NCBI GenBank assembly: GCA_029717555.1 | Contig: JAMDHS010000059.1 | Coordinates: 62,001 to 126,000, forward strand | Reading direction: 5' to 3' | DNA: 64,000 nt | Source: Peribolospora baueri | Lineage: Eukaryota > Basidiomycota > Peribolosporomycetes > Peribolosporales > Peribolosporaceae | Part shown: piece after piece, positions 1 through 11,266 of the stretch | How positions within the stretch are numbered: the first letter of the stretch is position 1 | How the letters are laid out: every line of letters begins with the position of its first letter | Notes under the pieces: generated by a model | Told to the model about the DNA's origin: nothing | The model's database searches: none | Seen by the model: only the letters and a program-made list of their open reading frames with translations | Program-made: the position numbers and the translations under genes

Positions 1-1917
1 ACGGCGGAGGTGGCTGGGCGCCGCCTCCTGGCCCACCCCCCAACGAGTATGGAGGTGGTGGGTATGCATCTCCGCCTGGACCTCCGAGGGACGGGTATGC
101 GCCTCCGTCTGGACCTCCGCCGATGCGTGAGTACCTGCACAACAGAAGGCCCTATGTGTCCCTGACAAATAGGTGGTGACGCGCTCACCCCCGCCCGTGG
201 CGCCTTTTTTTTTCTTTGCAGAGTACGAAGACGGCCCCATCGGACCTCCGGAATACCAGCATGCCCCTGCACGCTTTGAACTCCCGGCGAATAACCAGAT
301 GGGCGATTTCAGATGGGAATATTCTAACTGCACGGGCAGGCGCAAGGCGCTCCTCATTGGCATCAACTACGTCGGTCAGAAGGCGGAGCTGCGCGGATGT
401 TGGAATGACGTAGAGAACGTGAAGAGGTTCATCACAAGTGAGTGGACGGACGAGCGAGCATCGAATTGGCCTACGCTGGAGGGGCGAGGGAGATTGGTCG
501 GGGACTGATGGAGCGCCTTTTGTGTTTCTCCTCTTCGTGACAGGTCGATATGGCTACGAGGAGGACGACATCGTGGTCTTGACCGATGCGGCCAGGGACT
601 TCCGCTCGCAGCCGACGAGGCAGAACATGGTGTGTCTCGCCTCTTGGTCGTCCGTTGTGAGTCTGCTTTGGACGTGCATTGACCTTTGCCCATCCCGTCT
701 TCATTTGCAGACCGCCGCCATGCATTGGCTCGTCCGAGATGCACGACCACACGACTCGCTCTTCTTGTGAGTGCTTTTCCATTGTGAGTCGTTCAGTCGA
801 GATGCCATTCTGATCTCATCTTTCGTTCTGGCTTGTTGCTATGCCAGCCACTACTCGGGCCACGGCGGACAGGCTCCAGCGACCGAAGGGGACGAGGAGG
901 ATGGGATGAACGAGACGATCATCCCTGTGGACTATCAAGTGGCGGGCGAGATAGAGGATGACGTGAGTGTGAAACGCACGCCCATCCAGCGTTTTCTCAT
1001 CGTTAATGGCTCCTCGCTGTGAATTTTTCTTCTGTTTGTATCGTCAACAAACAGGAACTGCACGCCATCATGGTCCGCCCGTTGCCAATCGGCTGCCGAT
1101 TGACCGCCATATTCGACAGCTGCCACTCCGGCACGGCGCTCGACTTGCCTTACATTTATTCCACTTCTGGAAAGATCAAGGAGCCGAACCTGTGCGTGCG
1201 CTTTGTCTTCTTCTCATCTGAACCTTGTCCGACGTTGCACACGGTCAGGCCAAACGTCCGGTCTCATCCTTCGTCACTGTATCCTCTGACCCATGTATTC
1301 AGGCTCGCCGACGCCGGCAAGGGGATTCTCGGCGCTGGCATGTCCTACGCGCGGGGCGACATCGGCGGCGCCCTCATGGGGCTCTTGAATACGGGGAAGC
1401 AGGCCATCAGTGGCAACAGGGCGGAGGAGATCTGTAGGGCCACGAGGAGTTCTGGTGCGGACGCCATTTGTGAGTCCTCCGACCCACCCACGAGACGACG
1501 TGAAAAGACACCGGTAGTGAGATAGGAGTACGAACAACGCTCTGACGTCTTCGTCGTTCACTCACCCTCCTTCCTCTTCAGCCTTTTCGGGATGCAAGGA
1601 CAGTCAGACGAGCGCCGACGCCTCTGAAGGTGGCCAAGCGACCGGCGCCATGAGCTGGGCCTTCATCCAGGCCTTGAGTGGGTAGAATATCCTTTCTGGC
1701 CTCGCTTTCGCTCTCCATCTTGTCCCACTCTCCTTCGCTGACCTGATACGCCAACGTCATCGATTCTGTCTTTTTGCGTCCTCGTAGCGCAATACCCGCA
1801 GCTAACCTACATGCAGCTCCTCAACTGCGTACGCGATATCCTCCGCTCAAAGTACAGCCAGCGACCTCAACTCAGCGCCAGTCATCCCTTCGACGTCAAC
1901 TTGGTCTTTCGCATGTA
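1..1917 (+). CDS. MCA1: Metacaspase (Mca1/Yca1 family), 5' end outside the window
   Basis: Caspase-like cysteine protease of clan CD, which cleaves after Arg/Lys and acts in stress response, protein-aggregate clearance and death-like programmes. The visible part begins inside a Pro/Gly/Tyr-rich repeat prodomain (positions 3-126), typical of type I metacaspases, followed by the p20 domain ([11 protein letters not shown] near 340-370). The catalytic His lies in HYSGHGGQ (about 848-870) and the catalytic Cys in DSCHSG (about 1110-1130). A p10-like end closes with LVFRM and TAG at 1915-1917. Inferred exons: <1-126, 222-437, 544-629, 711-766, 848-962, 1055-1191, 1303-1469, 1582-1677, 1788-1917; all donors are GT, all acceptors AG and the frame stays open. 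Both catalytic residues are present, so the protein should be active. The start codon lies upstream of base 1. Confidence 0.93.
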
Positions 1918-3085
1918 GCGTGTCTTCCCTATTTTGCCCGGGTCTTTGTATCGCTTCGCCGAAAGATGTTGTATCGTGGGGACCGTTTGTGTGGAACTCG
2001 GCGAAAGCAGGCCTCCAGTTTTGAATGTCTCTTTGCTTTGCCTTCTCCCGGCTGAAAAGAACATGAAGGACGCACGCAGTGTCGCATCTGCAGTCGCCCG
2101 ACCGCCAGTTGCAGTTGCTCGACCGCAACTGGCGGTTCGGGCTAAAGACGTTTCTCCCACATCCATCTCAAGATGCCTTTCCTCCTTTGAACCCTCCCTC
2201 CTCTTTCTCTTCGAGTACGTCACCCGTATAGTCTCAACTCTGCAGGCCTACACCGAGAAAGATACGGCCAAGCCGACGCCAAGCGCCCTTCTTCCCAACA
2301 CAAAGCAAAGCTGCAAGCGTTCCTTCCATCGGCCATCAACAAAACAAAGTGGGTCTGAGCCAGAGCAGATTTGGGCAAAGGGGTAGGGGTGATAAATTCT
2401 GGATGGACGACATCGGCAGAAATGCCGTATCCATGTTCAGTAACGCCGATCGCCCGCCTCCTTTCGTCGATCGGCCTTGCCGGACCACTTCGTGGCAGGC
2501 TCGAGGTACAGCACATACGTCCGCCTCGCCAGACATCATGAGCAGGTATGGCGGGACGGGCTTGGAGCGCCAAAGAGGCCTTCAGGTGCGGGACGGGACG
2601 GGACGTATTGGGTGCAAACCGCTCGTCCTCAAGAAAGCCTCGTGCTAGTCAGAGGAGACGAGCTGCGAGTCACCTAGGAGGAGCTTGGTGCGTTTCTCAT
2701 AAACTTCTTTCCTTCTGGTCTCTTTCTGACGTCCACATGTTGGGTGGTGAGGTCGACCATACACATACTGGAGCTGTCCACCCGCTCGCCTTGGTCAATT
2801 GCTTCGTTATTCCAGGGTCCACCGTAAAAAACAGCGCTTTGAGCTCTAGGAAACAACGAGCTCTGGTTGCGTGAACCTTCCTTGCGAACGTGACTTTCCT
2901 CAGACGCGCACAGGATACGCTTGCCGTAGATTTTGATCCAAGGGGGATCGCGTACAATACAGGGAAAGAGAGCGAAGAGACAAGAGAGAAAGAATGATGC
3001 CAAAGAGGAATCGTTATTCGACTGAGATGCTTTTCGAGCCGAATAGAACGCCACCGGATGAGGGGGAAGGGAGGTTCGTCTCCCT
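1918..3085. other. Intergenic region between convergent MCA1 and NOG1
   Basis: About 1.2 kb between the 3' ends of two genes. It contains several ORFs of 60-150 codons on both strands, but none shows a recognisable family, a splice pattern or a biased composition. I see no RNA gene. It presumably holds both 3' UTRs and terminators. Confidence 0.5.
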
Positions 3086-5806
3086 TCAGCGACGATTCGT
3101 CTTTCCAGCTTTTCGCTTGCCTGGTGCGGATGAACAAGAGACAATTCAGCAATTAAAAAGGGGTGAGCGATATAAAGAACACGAGCCATGGACGGATAGA
3201 CGGGATAGATCTCACCTGTGTAGAGCCATTTGGGCTGTCGAATGGAAAAGAAAGCAACGAAGAAACGGTAACGCAATCGATCATATGTGAGCATGTGAGG
3301 TGACGTTGACGCGCCGGGCCGATTTGCATCAGCAATCGCCGTAGGAATCTCACCATCTTCTCCTTGATGACACGATCAGACTCTCCCGCCTTGGCATGCA
3401 TATTCCTAGTCCTGAGCGACAAGTCGTGAAGGCGAACGGCCTTGCTATGCTGCGCCGCGTCGCGCATGCCTGCCGCTTGTCGGTTCGTACCCGGCACGCG
3501 CTTGCTCGAGCCCACCGCTGTTGCGGTGCCAGAGTTGGAGAGACGCTTCTTGCGAGGCGCGTGGCGCGACGCTGCGACGCCCTCGACGGCCATCGAGTCG
3601 TCCTCGTCCTCCCACGCGTCCTCGTCGGCTTCGTCCACGTCCATGCCCTCCTCGTCGTCCAATCGCTTGCGCTTGCCCGTGAGGCCTTTGGCCTTGGCAA
3701 GCGCCGTAGCGCGCTCGGTGACGCGAGAAGGATCGATGCCGAGCTGGGTGAGCCGCTCGGACATTTGCGTGAGCGATCGCGACTGCATCTTGCGAGGGAT
3801 TACGGCGCGGTTCTTCTGCTTCTTGATGTCCTGTGACAATGCTTTCGCCTTCGCCTTCGAGGCGCGCACGTCCGCCGCCTGGGAGCGCAGAGCTTCTTCC
3901 TCGTCGTCCTCCTGCTCAACATGCGCGCGATATGACGGAACGAAGTGAATGAGAACGGTGATGGGCAGCGGGGATTACGCAGGTAGCCGTCAAACACTCA
4001 CGATCTCATCGTCGGACGCATAGAATCCCTCGGCTTCCAACCTTTCCTCCTCTCTCTCCAAAGCCTCGAGCTTCTCAAGAATGTCCGGGTCGACGAAGTC
4101 GGCCACGTTCTTACCCTCCCAGACCTCAGGAATGATATCGTACTTCCACTCCTCGTTCTCCAGCATGTAGTTCTCTGTAAGGAGAAGCCGCACGGAGTTG
4201 GGACGTTCAGATGAGAACCCGTGACAGTTGATCGGTGTAGTGCGGGAAGCGGACTCACTCTTCAAGTCGATATTGTGCACGCCCGCGCCGCCCTGCTCCT
4301 CCTGCTCGTCCTTCTCCAAACGCCGCTTGTTTGGATCGTTTTGGTCGTACTTGCGCCGAGCGAGCACGGCCTCGGGGATGAAGGGCTTGCGCTCCACGTC
4401 GTCCCTTTTAGCCGGTTGGGCGACGTGAATACGATTGATGACCGTGTTGATCTTATTGCCCTTCATTTTTGTGTCCACACGGCTGGCGAGGAGGGTGTCA
4501 CAAGCCAAGTTGCGCAGCTCTATGACGCCCTCCATGGTGAAGGTCGACGTCTCGGCCACCTGGACTGTGGTGTCGGAGGCGTTCGTGATCTCTTCGACCA
4601 ATGCCCTGCGCTCCGGCGACAAATCGGCCAGACGAGTGACGTCAGCCTTGTTCAACACGAGAAGGGTTGGCTTGGCAGCGAATAGAGGCTTGATGGAATG
4701 ATACAATTTGCACTGTCGACCGGTTTTCGAAGCAATGTGAAAGGCATGTAGAGCAACATTAGCAGACTGGGAGAACCCCTCGACTGAGAAGGGCGCTCGC
4801 TCACCTGCGCCTCGACCGTGTAGCCACATTGCTCGCTAAGGTCCATGAAGTAGAGAATGGCGGCCCTCAAGTGCGCCATGGCGGTGATGCTTTGCATCTC
4901 GATCGTGTTCATCTCTTCGAGCGGGTGGTCGAGAATGCCGGGCGTGTCAATGACTTGCCACCGGAGGTACTTGTAGTCCATGTGACCGACGAAGAGAGAC
5001 TTGGTAGTAAAGGCGTACGGCTGGACGTCGACGTCAGCGCGGGTGATTTTGTTGATAAACGAGGACTTTCCAACGTTCGGGTAGCCGCAGATGAGGAGCG
5101 TGCGGGTGTTGGGGTCGATGGAGGGGAGACGGGACATGTGCTGTCGCACTTGTTCGAGGTATGCAAGCGGGTCCTTCTGACGGCGCATAATTGTGGCCAT
5201 TCTGAACCACGAGAAGCGCAAATGACATTAAAAATATAACTCAGCGTCGCTCCCAGGTTTCTCGTCCACACTAAAGCGAGCCGACGTTCGCGCCCGCTCA
5301 CCGTCCAAGGGCGGCACGCTTCAGCTGCTTGCATCGGTACAGCGAGTCGCCGAACTTGATGAGGCGCACATAATCTTTTGCCACTTGGTCAATGAGATGT
5401 CGCGCCGTGTTGAGCTGTCCGAGGGCGAGCTTGAGGTGGTTACGGTCGTAGAGGACGTTCATAAGGGACGAGAGGAAGGGGTGGAGGTTGTCCAAAACCG
5501 GGAATTCGGAGAGGATGGTGTCGAGCTTTTCGGTGAACGCATCGCGGGTGAAGGCTACCTTTCTAGAGTAGAAGGAGCGAATGCGAGTGATCTTCCAACC
5601 GGGATGGACGACCTGAAGGAGGACACAACGAACCGACCAAGACGGGGACCGCTATGTTGAGCACGCGTGGGCGAGCAAAAAACGAGAAAAGGCTTAGCTT
5701 AGCTCACGGTGGGGGTCTTGCGCTGAGTGCGGCTGAGGACGATGTCCAGGAACTCGTCCGCAGTGGGTACGGGCGCGATGGACGCCTTGAATCCGCCGGA
5801 CGCCAT
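3086..5806 (-). CDS. NOG1: Nucleolar GTP-binding protein 1 (Nog1), 60S ribosome biogenesis GTPase
   Basis: OBG/CgtA-class GTPase of the nucleolus that rides on pre-60S particles from early assembly until cytoplasmic release. The spliced protein is 681 residues, close to the usual 640-680. It starts [19 protein letters not shown], followed by the family motif [11 protein letters not shown]. The G domain has P-loop [10 protein letters not shown] (G1), DTPG (G3) and LNKAD (G4). The C-terminal tail ends in a Lys/Arg-rich GKTNRR, equivalent to GKTDxR of yeast Nog1. Inferred exons in gene order: 5708-5806, 5302-5612, 4805-5201, 4259-4712, 4002-4174, 3354-3911, 3216-3234, 3086-3120, summing to 2046 nt. 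The seventh exon is only 19 nt and the last 35 nt. Without them the family-typical C-terminus is lost, which supports both. In-frame upstream ATGs exist, but the N-terminus aligns best from 5806. Confidence 0.95.
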
Positions 5807-6168
5807 GACGGTGAGCAGGATTTCCGAGCTGGTGCGTGTCCTACTCCTGACTGAGGCTGAGGAGGAGAGCAGGAACATCGCATCTCCCTCTTGTCCCAAA
5901 AATTGACTGCGGCGAGTCCGGTTCCCACGCCCCAAAGGCCGCCTCGACCGCGCTCCCCCGCGTCCCCGATGGCTGAGGCTGGGGCGGCCGGCGTCTTGGG
6001 ACGTCGTCCGACACCGAACCTGGTTCTCCCTTCGAACCCCGCTTTCACTCTTCCTTCTCACCTGAAAATCGCCCCCTCAGCATCCACCTGCGACCTCTCC
6101 TTCATTCCCTTGATCCCTGCGCTCCTTACCTTCTTGTTCTTCCTCTTCTACCCTCTTCCCTGTCCATC
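5807..6168. promoter_or_regulatory. Divergent promoter shared by NOG1 and SEC14
   Basis: 362 bp separate the two start codons, so both promoters and 5' UTRs must lie here. The SEC14-proximal half is strongly pyrimidine-rich on the + strand (about 6050-6165), a common layout just upstream of fungal start codons. I find no clear TATA box. Assignment rests on geometry only. Confidence 0.6.
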
Positions 6169-7323
6169 ATGTCCTCCACCAAGCTCACCGGCCGCGTCGG
6201 CAACCTGACCGACGAGCAGAAGACGGGGCTGGACCAGTTCCGGAAGGAGCTCAAGGCAGACGGCCTGTTCATCGAGAAGGTGCACGACGACGCGTGGCTT
6301 CTCCGATTCCTCCGGGCGCGCCGCTTCGACCTCGCCAAGGCCAAGATCATGTTCGCCGACAACGAGGCGTGGAGGAAGGAGTTTTCCGGGGTGGGCGTCG
6401 ACAAGCTCTATGAGACTTTCGAGTATCCGGAGAAGGAACAGGTCGACCAGTACTATCCCCAGTACTATCACAAGACCGACAAGGTGAGCAAGCTTTTCGG
6501 CCTCTGGTGCGAAGCTTTGTTGCGATATCCATGGGCGCCACGTCTCTCGTCGATTCTCTACTATGCGCACTATCGCATCGGCAGGATGGTCGCCCTGTCT
6601 ACATTGAGCAACTCGGGAGGCTCGACATCAAGGCCCTTTACTCTGTGACCACTCCCGAACGTCAACTCCAGCGTCTCGTCGTCGAATACGAAAGGTTCCA
6701 GCGGGACCGGCTGCCTGCCTGCTCTAAGGTCCAAGGCACTTTGGTCGAGACAAGCTGCACTATCATGGACCTGAAAAACGTCGGCATTTCCACGTTCTAC
6801 AAGGTGCGCAAGCTGTGTCTGCGATGGAGTGTCTTGTCGACACTTCACCCTCTGCGACGGCGCTGACAACGTCTGTGTTTACTTTGACGTAGGTGAAGGA
6901 CTACGTTCGTCAGGCTAGCGACGTCGGTCAAAACCACTACCCGGAAACGATGGTGAGAGACGGCGCTCGTGACGGTTATAGTTGATGAAACAGGGCGATC
7001 TTCGTGCGAAGTGCTCATCCAGTGTCCTTCTTCTTTTCCCTCGTGCCTGGTCATGTCGTGCTCAGGGCAAGTTCTACATCATCAACGCGCCTTACATCTT
7101 CTCGACCGCCTGGGCGATCATTAAGGGCTGGCTTGATCCGGCGACGGTGGAGAAGATCTCCATCCTGGGCTCCAACTATCACAAGGACCTCCTGGCCCAG
7201 ATTCCTGCCGAGAATCTGCCCGAGGAGCTCGGTGGCACGTGCAAGTGCCCCGGCGGCTGCAGTCTGAGCGACGCTGGAGTGTGGAATGAGACGTCCAAGA
7301 ATGGAGAGGCGGCCCCCAAGTAG
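6169..7323 (+). CDS. SEC14: Sec14-type phosphatidylinositol/phosphatidylcholine transfer protein
   Basis: Cytosolic lipid-exchange protein that presents PI to PI4-kinase and senses PC, keeping the Golgi competent for vesicle formation. Four inferred exons (6169-6483, 6585-6803, 6893-6952, 7066-7323; 852 nt, 283 residues). The CRAL-TRIO N-terminal helices contain the motif [15 protein letters not shown]. The lipid-binding domain starts [11 protein letters not shown], continues with TCTIMD-type residues before a Lys, and includes [18 protein letters not shown], the region forming the gate helix. [14 protein letters not shown] and a Cys-containing LPEELGGTC end the fold as in yeast Sec14. Length and motif order match the family. 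It lies head to head with NOG1. Confidence 0.95.
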
Positions 7324-8639
7324 GGTGGAGCGGAGACGAAGCACAAGTAGACTCGACCTGGTCCGGCGGAAATAATACGGGCACGGGCGCGGTTCGGCTC
7401 GGTTCTCTGTGACGGAGCTCTTCCGCGTCCTGCGTGCGGCCGTGGCTTCGGTTCACCCCTATGTATAAACGAGATTTCTTTTTCCTTGCTCGGAGAATAC
7501 CCGCCTTACAATGCTCCCGCCTTGGTCGTCTGCTAGATGCGGTTCGTAGGTGTGTGAGAACATGAGAACATGGACGGGATGGATAGATGACAAGTCATCG
7601 TCTCTTAGAAATCGGATCGGGACGCGTGGAAGGTCGAGTGAAAACGAGGGGCAGGGGTGCACGTGAAAAGGCTTGGCCTACGGACGATCGGAGAGGCGGC
7701 TGACTGGGATCGTGATGGATGTTGGGACTCGAGTAGACTCCGGCCGGGGTTCAGGGAGACGCCGCTCTGTCACGGGCATCGTTCTCTTGCCGGGTGTGTC
7801 GGCTGGACGTGGAATGTGCCAGAGCGTGTCTGCTCGCAGTGACGATCTCCGTACAGGACAGGTCGACGAGGTCGATGAATGTGAAGGAGGGGACATCGAA
7901 GAATGCAAAGGCGAGGACGTGGACGACGAAGACGAAGATTTGGTTGGGTACGAGTATGAACATGCCCGAGGACGATCACATGTTCAGAGGCACAGCCGAG
8001 CTCACGAGCAAGCCCATCTATTTACCTCCACCTTCTCTTGTTGGCCGGCAGAGTTGTGCTTCCCAGACCTTTCACCCATATCCGCCGGGCCTTCCTACTT
8101 TCTCTTCGAGTCGGCAGTGACATCTCCTTGGCCATCTAGCCGATATATCCGATGAGCGCGGGGGAGCCAGCCAAGCCACGGGGGCGAGTAGGCAAAGGCA
8201 CAAGCGTTCACATAACTGCGAGTTCGGCGTTTGTGGATGTACACATAAGCACCCACGTGTCCCGCCCTCGCCTCTGGGACGAGCTCCCAGGCTCACAAGT
8301 CCGACCACTCATCGGGCCGGTCAGGACCTGAGGGTCACCGTGTGGTACTTATGCCGCACGTGGTGAAGATGCTATAGGCAAGCTGAGCGGCGTATCGGAC
8401 CCGTCAGGCCAGAGTGCCCGCATGAGCGAGGACCGATAGCAGCGACAGAAGAGGGGAGGAGGGCACTACGCATTAACGCCCGCCGGAACACTCCCAGGCC
8501 ATGGGAACAAGGGGGAAGGGCAGGGGATAGCGAAGGGTGTTTACGAAGAGAGACGAGGCAAGTCGAGTTCATGGTAAAGGTCGTCGCTTAGCTGCTGAGT
8601 GGAGCTCCCTCTCGGCCGAGGGCTGCCCAAGGAGGCGCG
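7324..8639. other. Gene-poor region downstream of SEC14
   Basis: About 1.3 kb with no recognisable coding sequence. One + strand ORF (7673-8155, 160 codons) contains an acidic Asp/Glu-rich stretch, but it has no homology I recognise and poor context, so I do not call it. No RNA gene, terminal repeats or clear promoter were seen. Confidence 0.45.
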
Positions 8640-9159
8640 TTGAGCGGTTCACGCAGCTTTTCCCGAAGACGTTCGAGCTGCCTGGTTCAGCGAGGAGCAG
8701 AAGAGGAGACTGTCGAAGGTGTTGCGATAGGACTCGTTGCAGCTCACGGAGATGGACACGTGCACAGACGACCTATCGCGAGTACGAGATGGGGGCAACA
8801 TCAACGTTGTGAAAGATGCCGCGAGGAAGAAACGTTCGGGAGACGTTCGACGAGGGAAGGAGCAAGGCGTGTCGATTACGAGCTGAGCACGTTCAGAGCC
8901 GCAGGCCGTGTGCACGGGCCTCGGCAATCCGGTCTCACGGCAGCTCGGATCCGTGTACGAAGACCTTTGTGTTCTGATCCTCCACGTCCTTCCTCCTCCT
9001 ATCGCAGGGCTTCTCATCGGGCTGCAGAGCTCTTGAGGGAAAACGAAGTTGGCCGTTTGTTTTTCTTGCTGTGCTGTCATGCTTTCGGGTCGTCCGTGAC
9101 CAAGACACCCACATATTCCCAAGCCCTCTCCAGTCACTTGCCTTGCCTGCCTTTGACGT

Positions 9160-9260
9160 GCATCTCAGCGGGGACTGGGTTGGGAAAGACCGAATACGTG
9201 AACACCGTGCTGGACCGCGCCCACGACGGGGGAAATGTCCTAGCGGCCGTCAGAGTTGAT
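9160..9260 (+). pseudogene. Possible helicase motif I fragment, opposite strand to the primase relic
   Basis: On the + strand, directly after a pyrimidine-rich stretch ending in tctcag, the frame reads SAGTGLGKTEYVNTVL and then NVLAAV. This resembles motif I (Walker A) and the next beta strand of superfamily 2 helicases such as herpesvirus UL9-like origin-binding proteins. Codons here are GC3-rich up to about 9250 and less so beyond. Such helicases are known partners of UL52/D5-type primases. The fragment stops almost where the opposite-strand zinc-ribbon part begins, so the two may be halves of one inverted and broken element. A chance P-loop cannot be excluded. Confidence 0.25.
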
Positions 9261-10750
9261 CTTGCTTGTCGTGAGAGGAAGGCAGATAACCTCATCTGGC
9301 CTCACCGACATTTCTGTACGTCGGTACGTCGCCGCCAGAAAGAACGTCTTGTCGCAGCTGAAGCAGTGGAGGCCGTGCGAGCCGGTGTTTGTCATGAAGA
9401 TCCTGGCCGATGCCGTACCGATACCCTGAAGGCCACTTGTATCTTGTCTTGCCGGTGTCGTCTCACAGATTGGGCAGTACACGCATGCGCCTTGCGGTTA
9501 AGTCGATGATTTCGGGTGGTAAACCCATCCTCCATGAGGACCAAGGCTGTGTCCTCTAGAAGCGTCGATTTTGACCCTTCCTCCCGGCTGACTCCGACTT
9601 GGATATACCCACGTCCTATCGCTTTCGGGTCGGTGGCAACGCCGCGAATCTTGTCGTGCAGGTCCTGTGTACGGAGCCGAGATAACAGGTCAGGCCATCA
9701 CCTTAATCCAGTGGGAAGCAAGAGTACCCACGGTAATCATGTTGGCCTTTGTGACCCTGCAGACTGCTTCGAGGAAGCCGTTCTGCACTCCTGCGGGATG
9801 CTTGTGATGGAAAGACGCACGGGCGGCTGGTCAACGATAGAGGTCGTTTGGTGCGACGGAGAAGGGTGTGGCATTTATCGTATAGGCGCCTTCGTGCTGA
9901 ACTAGCCATGGCCATAGCTCTAATCCCTGGGAAAGCCTGCGTACGAGGGAGAAGGGAGTCGAATCCTGGCCACCAAGGCCGGTTCCCATGCGTGCTCTCC
10001 TCGTCGATGCGCTGCACTGGGCGCAAAGGCCTGGGCATTTGCACATACTTGGAGTTACCGGGCATCCTGAAACATTGGTGCTTGTTATACATGGCGAGGT
10101 CCGCGAAGTACGCTGCCTTTCCTCTTCCGTTCATTTTAAGCAGGAGCCCCATCACACCCAACTCGGTTACATCGAAGCTGGTGGCGGAGGTGAGGGCGCT
10201 GATGGTATTCCTACGGAAAAACTGGCCAAATTTCCAAGCGAGAACTGCTCCAGAAATGGTGTGGTCGTCCAGGAAGATTGGCGCGAGGATGTGGAATGAG
10301 AGCTTGGACGATGTAGATGCGGATAACACCTTCAGCCCTGATTTGATTTCATCTTCGGCCTTGCCGAAGAAGAGAGACAGAAAACTGCGTAACGGGCGAA
10401 AGAACGAGTAAGTACAAAGATAAAATAAAACCGTGACGGCCCGTTCCAGCTGACCTGGTAAGCGCCCTGAGCACAAAGTCCAGAACGTTTCTTGCATCTT
10501 CCTGCGTGAAGAAACGTACGCTCATCACGGCGTCGACGAGCTTGCTTTGAAGGCGTATCTCGCCGGGGAAGTAGTGGTGGACCCCAGCGGTGATGGAGTC
10601 GCCGTCGGCGAGTGTGCCAGGAGAGACGTCGACGTCTAAGTAAAACCTCGACGGGACATTGGAAAATATGACTTCGTCCACGCTTTTCCATTTTGTCATG
10701 CGGCACGACACTGCTGAAAACCGTTCCTTGCCGCCGTCTTTTCCTCCCAC
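9240..10750 (-). pseudogene. Relic of an element with a herpes/NCLDV/PrimPol-type (AEP) primase
   Basis: Parts of an archaeo-eukaryotic primase superfamily protein are visible on the minus strand in the order the family uses. A metal-binding DxD strand (RFYLDVDV) lies near 10620-10645. An SxH strand (KLSFHILAP) lies near 10285-10312. A nucleotide-binding motif with the family pattern of Tyr, Asn, Phe-Arg and Ser-Lys (YNKHQCFRMPGNSK) lies near 10050-10095. A zinc ribbon with CPIC and CFSC pairs lies near 9300-9482. These match UL52, poxvirus D5-like and PrimPol primases and no other family I know. The copy looks broken, with several breaks and no intact full-length frame. It is divergent and probably old; no age can be given from one copy. 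It could come from a large DNA virus or a primase-bearing transposon. Confidence 0.5.
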
Positions 10751-10925
10751 CCTTCGACGGCCTGTTTCTCTCTTGTTTTTTCTTGCTGCTTTATCTTCCC
10801 TCCCCGTTGAAGACCATTTTTCTCTTGTTGGAGACCCTTTTCTCCTTGTCTTTCATCTTCCCCCGCCGATTCTCCGCACACGGCTTTCCATTTTGCCACG
10901 TGGGACGGCATTGCTGAAAACCGTT
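10686..10925. repeat. Pair of 40-nt imperfect direct repeats, exactly 200 bp apart
   Basis: Copies at 10686-10725 and 10886-10925 both begin ttccattttg and end tgctgaaaaccgtt. They differ at 6 of 40 positions, five of them transitions. The first copy overlaps the 5' edge of the primase-like part; the second lies just outside it. The DNA between is pyrimidine-rich and shows no gene. Their role (element terminus, duplicated control site or simple segmental duplication) is unknown. Confidence 0.8.
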
Positions 10926-11187
10926 TCTGAATGTTACACTGGCGGGGGGAGGGTGGAATGTTACACACACGGCGTCCTCGAATAATGAATCCCATCGTCC
11001 CGTGTCACGTGCACCTAATACAGGTTCACGTGGTTCGGCGGCATTCCATCCCACACGCCAGTCCCGCCGAGGGTCGCACCTGGAAGCGGCGGCGTCCATC
11101 TCCATCTCACCGCCCCTTATCCATCGACCCGACATGTCCCCCAACCCTCCTGCCGCCGTTCCCATACAAGCGGGGCTCGAGCTCAAA

Positions 11188-11266
11188 GGAGGGAGGGGGC
11201 GAGGGAGGAAGGGAGGAAGGGAGGAGCGAGGAAGCGAGGAAGCGAGGGAGCGAGGAAGCGAGGGAC
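11188..11266 (+). repeat. Polypurine minisatellite (gaggaag/gcgaggaa units)
   Basis: About 80 nt of almost pure purine built from irregular gaggaagg and gcgaggaa units. The strand asymmetry could allow triplex formation, but nothing in the sequence shows a function. Confidence 0.8.

Noticed and set aside
7673-8155. 160-codon + ORF with an acidic stretch
   Set aside because: No homology, no upstream promoter-like DNA and no splice continuation; composition could be chance.
9908-9983. tRNA gene
   Set aside because: The acceptor stem pairs only partly and no anticodon stem forms, so it is not called as an RNA gene; kept only as a low-interest finding.
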